64,000 nt of DNA from Corbicula japonica (lineage: Eukaryota; Mollusca; Bivalvia; Venerida; Cyrenidae): assembly GCA_038501625.1 (NCBI GenBank), contig JAZAYU010000010.1:9941380-10005379 (forward strand). The letters run 5' to 3'. Shown here in pieces: positions 60,245 through 64,000 of the stretch (positions are counted from its first letter, which is position 1; each line of letters starts with the position of its first letter). The notes beneath the pieces are model-generated. The model was not told the DNA's origin, made no database searches, and was given only the letters and a program-made list of their open reading frames with translations. The position numbers were made by a program, and so were the translations under genes.

Positions 60245-61410
60245 GTGAGTTGATTGATAACAATAATAATTTCAGTGTCCTAAATTTAGACGGGCGGCGT
60301 GGTTTACCTTTCTTTGTTTACGTTTCGTTTTACCTTCTTTGTTGAATTTAAAATGAAATGGAGGCATTTGTTAATTATGTAAACGTTTGAAATGATTTAA
60401 TTTAACATTATTTTTATTGAAAAACTGTTGTCAGATTTATATGTTATTTATGAAGAGATACAAAATGCGCATTATCGACATGTTTCAATGTTTATCTCAT
60501 GCATATTTTGGGAAACACGTGACCTGGTGATTGCCAATTTATTTTGCGTCGAAATAGCACATAATGTCCTTGGAAAGATAAAATTTACCATCGGATTATT
60601 CCGAATGTGTAAAATATTTTATTTGGGTGATGAGTGGAAAACATGAACAGGTCTTTTCACATATGTAGAAAGCAATTTTGTATTGTTGCATAACCTTTAC
60701 TTTCAGTTTGAATATATTTGGTATTTCAATATATAAGTCTCTCTTCAATTTAGTTGTGCAAGTACTGGTTTGAAACCCAGGAAGCAGCATGAATCTGAAC
60801 ACAACCCCACCAAAACTATTGTTTGGGATTAAGAAATAGAAAGCTTAAAAATGGTTTCATTTACATTTGGGTTATAATATCTATATTATAACCCAGTTTA
60901 CATGTAGTTCATAAGATAGATCAGGTTCTAAAAACAGATCACAGTCACCATCACCATTTATTCTACAACACATTCTCGGGTATTTCTTCTCATTCCTGAA
61001 TTTTATAAGATTGGTTATGAATCAAAAATAATTTTTGCCCCCTTCTTTTTTTCATGTCATTGTACATAGCATTGTAAATACATATAAAGATTTTCCAGGG
61101 ATTTTTCTTTCACTTAATAGACTATTGAAATAGTGGCAGGTAAAAACAAAAAATTTGTATGGACCTAAACTAATTACTTAAAAATTTATTTGAATTAAAA
61201 AAAAACAGATTGATTTTCATATTTAATGCCAAAATTGATTATTGCCAAAAATTGGATAATTTGGCATTTTGGCCAACTTAGAGTGAAAACGTTCTATGAG
61301 ATGTTTGAGATTAAGCAGATGTTTTTTCAAGGAAAAAATTTACCAGGTTCCATGTTTAACAAAAATAATTATTAAGGTTACAGTGCCCAATTACTAAAGC
61401 TTTGCAAAAC
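60245..61410. other. Presumed first intron of the MSKK gene, part 1
   Basis: AT-rich, no recognisable element or exon. Confidence 0.4.
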
Positions 61411-61411
61411 T

Positions 61412-62345
61412 TAAACCTCTTACTCCTTAAAAAAACTTTTATTGCGAGGCCAAAAAGTGTAGAACCAGATCAGCCGGCACATTCTTGCCATTTAAACATT
61501 ATCTAAACTATTTGGTTTAAGATTCATTATGATTTTTCTGACCAAGAAGCAAACATTGCAGATCCAGATCAGACAACACAAATGTGCAGTATAAGTTAAA
61601 TCAACACTGCTCGCTTACAAGTTACATGATAAAACCTGTATACATGTATATCATTATATGAATGTAAAGTGATTAAAGTTAATTTCTAAAACTTTAACAT
61701 TTCATCTAGATCAATGCCAAAAATGACTCGCAGTTTATTGCAGATGGAATTTTTATCCCAAGGGAAAATTTGGCTTGTTTTCATTTATGTGTGAAATAAA
61801 AATAAAACTGCTCTTTAAAATGTGTTGACATGCATTCCTGGAATGAAAATAATAGGAATGGGAGTCAAATTGTTCAGTAGTGTATCATAAGTGATATATT
61901 TCATCAGTAAATTGATGATGCAATGTTGTTTTAGTAGAAACACTTAACCCTTTACCAGCGTAGACCCAGATAAGCATGCGCATCCGCAGTCTGATCAGGG
62001 TTTACTCTGTTCACTATTCAGATAATAAATACAGTAGATAAATATCTGTAACAGACCCCTATGAACGATGATTGTACCAATTTTGATAGGGAGGTGGGGA
62101 GGCCATTACATTAACTTTTTTCCGCATGGATTTTATCATGTGTGTGACCAGTGTAGATCTACTTCAGCTGGAACATCTATGCCATCGGATCAGGATCTAA
62201 ACTGTTTGCTTCTTGGTCAGAAATAAGTCTAATGAATAATAAAGTGGGTAGTGTACGATTAAAAATGGCACAGATTTTCTGGCTTATCTGGTTTTACACT
62301 GCTCTCCCATGGATAACAGCCTTACCCAATGTAATCAAAGTTTTG
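61412..62345. repeat. Three decayed family A copies
   Basis: About 61412-61680 (agaaccagatcagccggcac), 61940-62030 and 62110-62345 (agatctacttcagctggaac). Confidence 0.65.
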
Positions 62346-62802
62346 ATTATTACTGTGTTTGGTCTTGGTATTCTGTTGAATGATTTGTACCAATATTTGT
62401 ACAAACTGTCTAACAGTTGCACTGATTCACACAAATTTTTGTTGGATTGTACAAAATTCTTTAAAGATAAACCATAACTTATTTTTGGATGTCACCTCAG
62501 TCGTTTACTTGGATTTATATAAAAATGCTGTTACTTAATAACATTGTTTACATGGAAGCCATACTTTGCTATAGGGACTATGTAAATATTTGTCATAGCC
62601 TAAAAATAGGTCTGTTTAATCCATGTTGCTACATCTACTACTTGGCGATCAATTAAATTTATTGGTTTTTAATATGCAAGCCTTTGACTGAAACCAAGTA
62701 TACGAATACAGGTATACAGTGTTCTACTTACTGCCAAATCAGCAGTTTGTGAGATCTAAGTAATTCAATGAAATAGTTCACCAAGTGTCATAAACCTAAT
62801 AC

Positions 62803-62855
62803 CCGCAAATCAGTTACTTGTAGTGTACCGCAAATCAGTTACTTGTAGTGTACTG
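62803..62855. repeat. Short direct repeat, two copies
   Basis: cgcaaatcagttacttgtag tgta occurs twice in a row. Confidence 0.85.
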
Positions 62856-62995
62856 TAGACACGTAACCACTGACATACCACAACACTTGAGATATTTCAA
62901 AATTTGGTTCATACAATGCCTGGGGGATTGTGAAGACAATTATTTGGGATTGTAACGGCTCAATCAAAATATTTTCCTTGTGTTATTTCCATTTG

Positions 62996-63142
62996 ACTAG
63001 ACCAACTTTTTTGCTTTTACCCTACCTGGAATTTCGAGGGAGGGTAAGAAGGGAAATTTTTTACCTACTAGACCAACTTATTTGCAGTTGCCCTTCCCTC
63101 GAATTTTCAGGGTGCGTAAGATGGAATTTTTTTTAACCTATT
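62996..63142. repeat. About 75-bp direct duplication
   Basis: ctagaccaactt...cctggaatttcgaggg and its diverged second copy starting near 63069. Nothing further is recognised to 64000. Confidence 0.7.
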
Positions 63143-64000
63143 TATTTGAGTTAAATTTTCACTTTTCTGAAGTGAATATCATCGATATGTTCAGCATAGT
63201 CCATATAGACCATAAAAAAATTAAATAACATTTGGGCAATCAATATTTTTGGCAACATTTTATTTGGCAGATTCAACAGTGATTGAGAAACTTTTACTAG
63301 AAAATTTAACTCAAAACAATCATGTCTCAATTTGAAGATTTATCAAAATTAACTTTTGGATAATTTATTGCATTTACATTCATTTTAATATATATAAACA
63401 AATTAAAATCCATTATTTTGTTGTAGTCAATTAGGAAAACTACTTGCTATTTATACTTCAGAAATACTTCTTGAAATACTATCGTTCTTTTCTTGTCACA
63501 AAGTCTTAAAAATAACCAAACAGTCTTGCTGGCTTCAATTTTGTTACATTTGAGACAGTTTCTAATTCTAGTATTATAAATCTGTATATGGTAACTACGA
63601 GCTATTTTCTGCTGTCGCAGAGATATTCTTAGAAGGTAATCAAATGATCATGAATCGTGATTGTTGCTTTTAATAAACTGGAAGCTTCTCGGAAAATATG
63701 TTTGACATCATAGGAGAAATTGCCGGAGTTATTGCAAAAAAGACTCTTAAGACCTATACGAGCAATGACGTCATTTTGTCATTCATCGGAGAACGACGAC
63801 AAGCCTTAGATTATTATATAGTCTCAGCAGAGTGTCAAATGATCTAAATTAGAAACTATTAGGTTGTATTTAGAAATGACAGAAATGACGACAAGGCTGG
63901 ATTTTTACAGCTAAGCTGATTTTGAATTATTTTTGTCAACAGACATGATGATTCTCTATTGATTTATACGCCCTCACCACCTAATCTTAAAACAAAGCTT

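Noticed and set aside
62232..62477. 81-codon frame with hydrophobic segments
   Set aside because: Begins inside a family A copy; no splice signals or known family; hydrophobicity is expected from AT-rich DNA.

Overview
The window looks like nuclear DNA of a bivalve mollusc, perhaps a venerid clam. It is AT-rich and intron-rich, with GT..AG introns and dense short non-autonomous transposons, and it carries a B-box/coiled-coil/propeller gene of a type much expanded in bivalves. No bacterial operon, CRISPR array or rRNA was seen. The organism is an inference; the gene models rest on reading frames and splice signals read by hand.

Region 1 (29-45796, + strand) holds most of one large gene, a delphilin (GRID2IP)-type formin. 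I placed 23 exons whose phases all agree: 2778 bases of whole codons, giving 925 residues and a stop. The 5' end, including any PDZ domain, lies outside the window. In order the protein has two harmonin-N-like (HN) domains, an acidic linker, a short proline-rich FH1 and a complete FH2. Its product should nucleate and elongate actin filaments.

Region 2 (16432-18096, - strand) is an intronless TRIM-like gene (two B-boxes, coiled coil, propeller-like C-terminus, no RING) nested antisense in intron 8 of the formin gene.

Region 3 (about 46.3-59.7 kb) has no supported gene. It is a patchwork of nested mobile elements: a large foldback element split by a truncated mariner, Helentron/HINE-like elements inside one another, a hAT-type MITE with a clean 8-base duplication, and diverged 1-kb duplications. 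Region 4 (from about 60.1 kb) holds a candidate promoter and a first exon of only four codons for a gene running out of the window.

The most unusual signal is that two splice sites of the formin gene have become tandem arrays. The 3' end of exon 12 plus its donor has grown into about 100 copies of a 27-bp unit that fills nearly all of intron 12. The acceptor of exon 3 is preceded by five further copies in a 34-bp array. Also notable are a double-hairpin repeat family with more than 30 copies, a long-palindrome family that brackets exon 6, and several unrelated element families sharing one end architecture.
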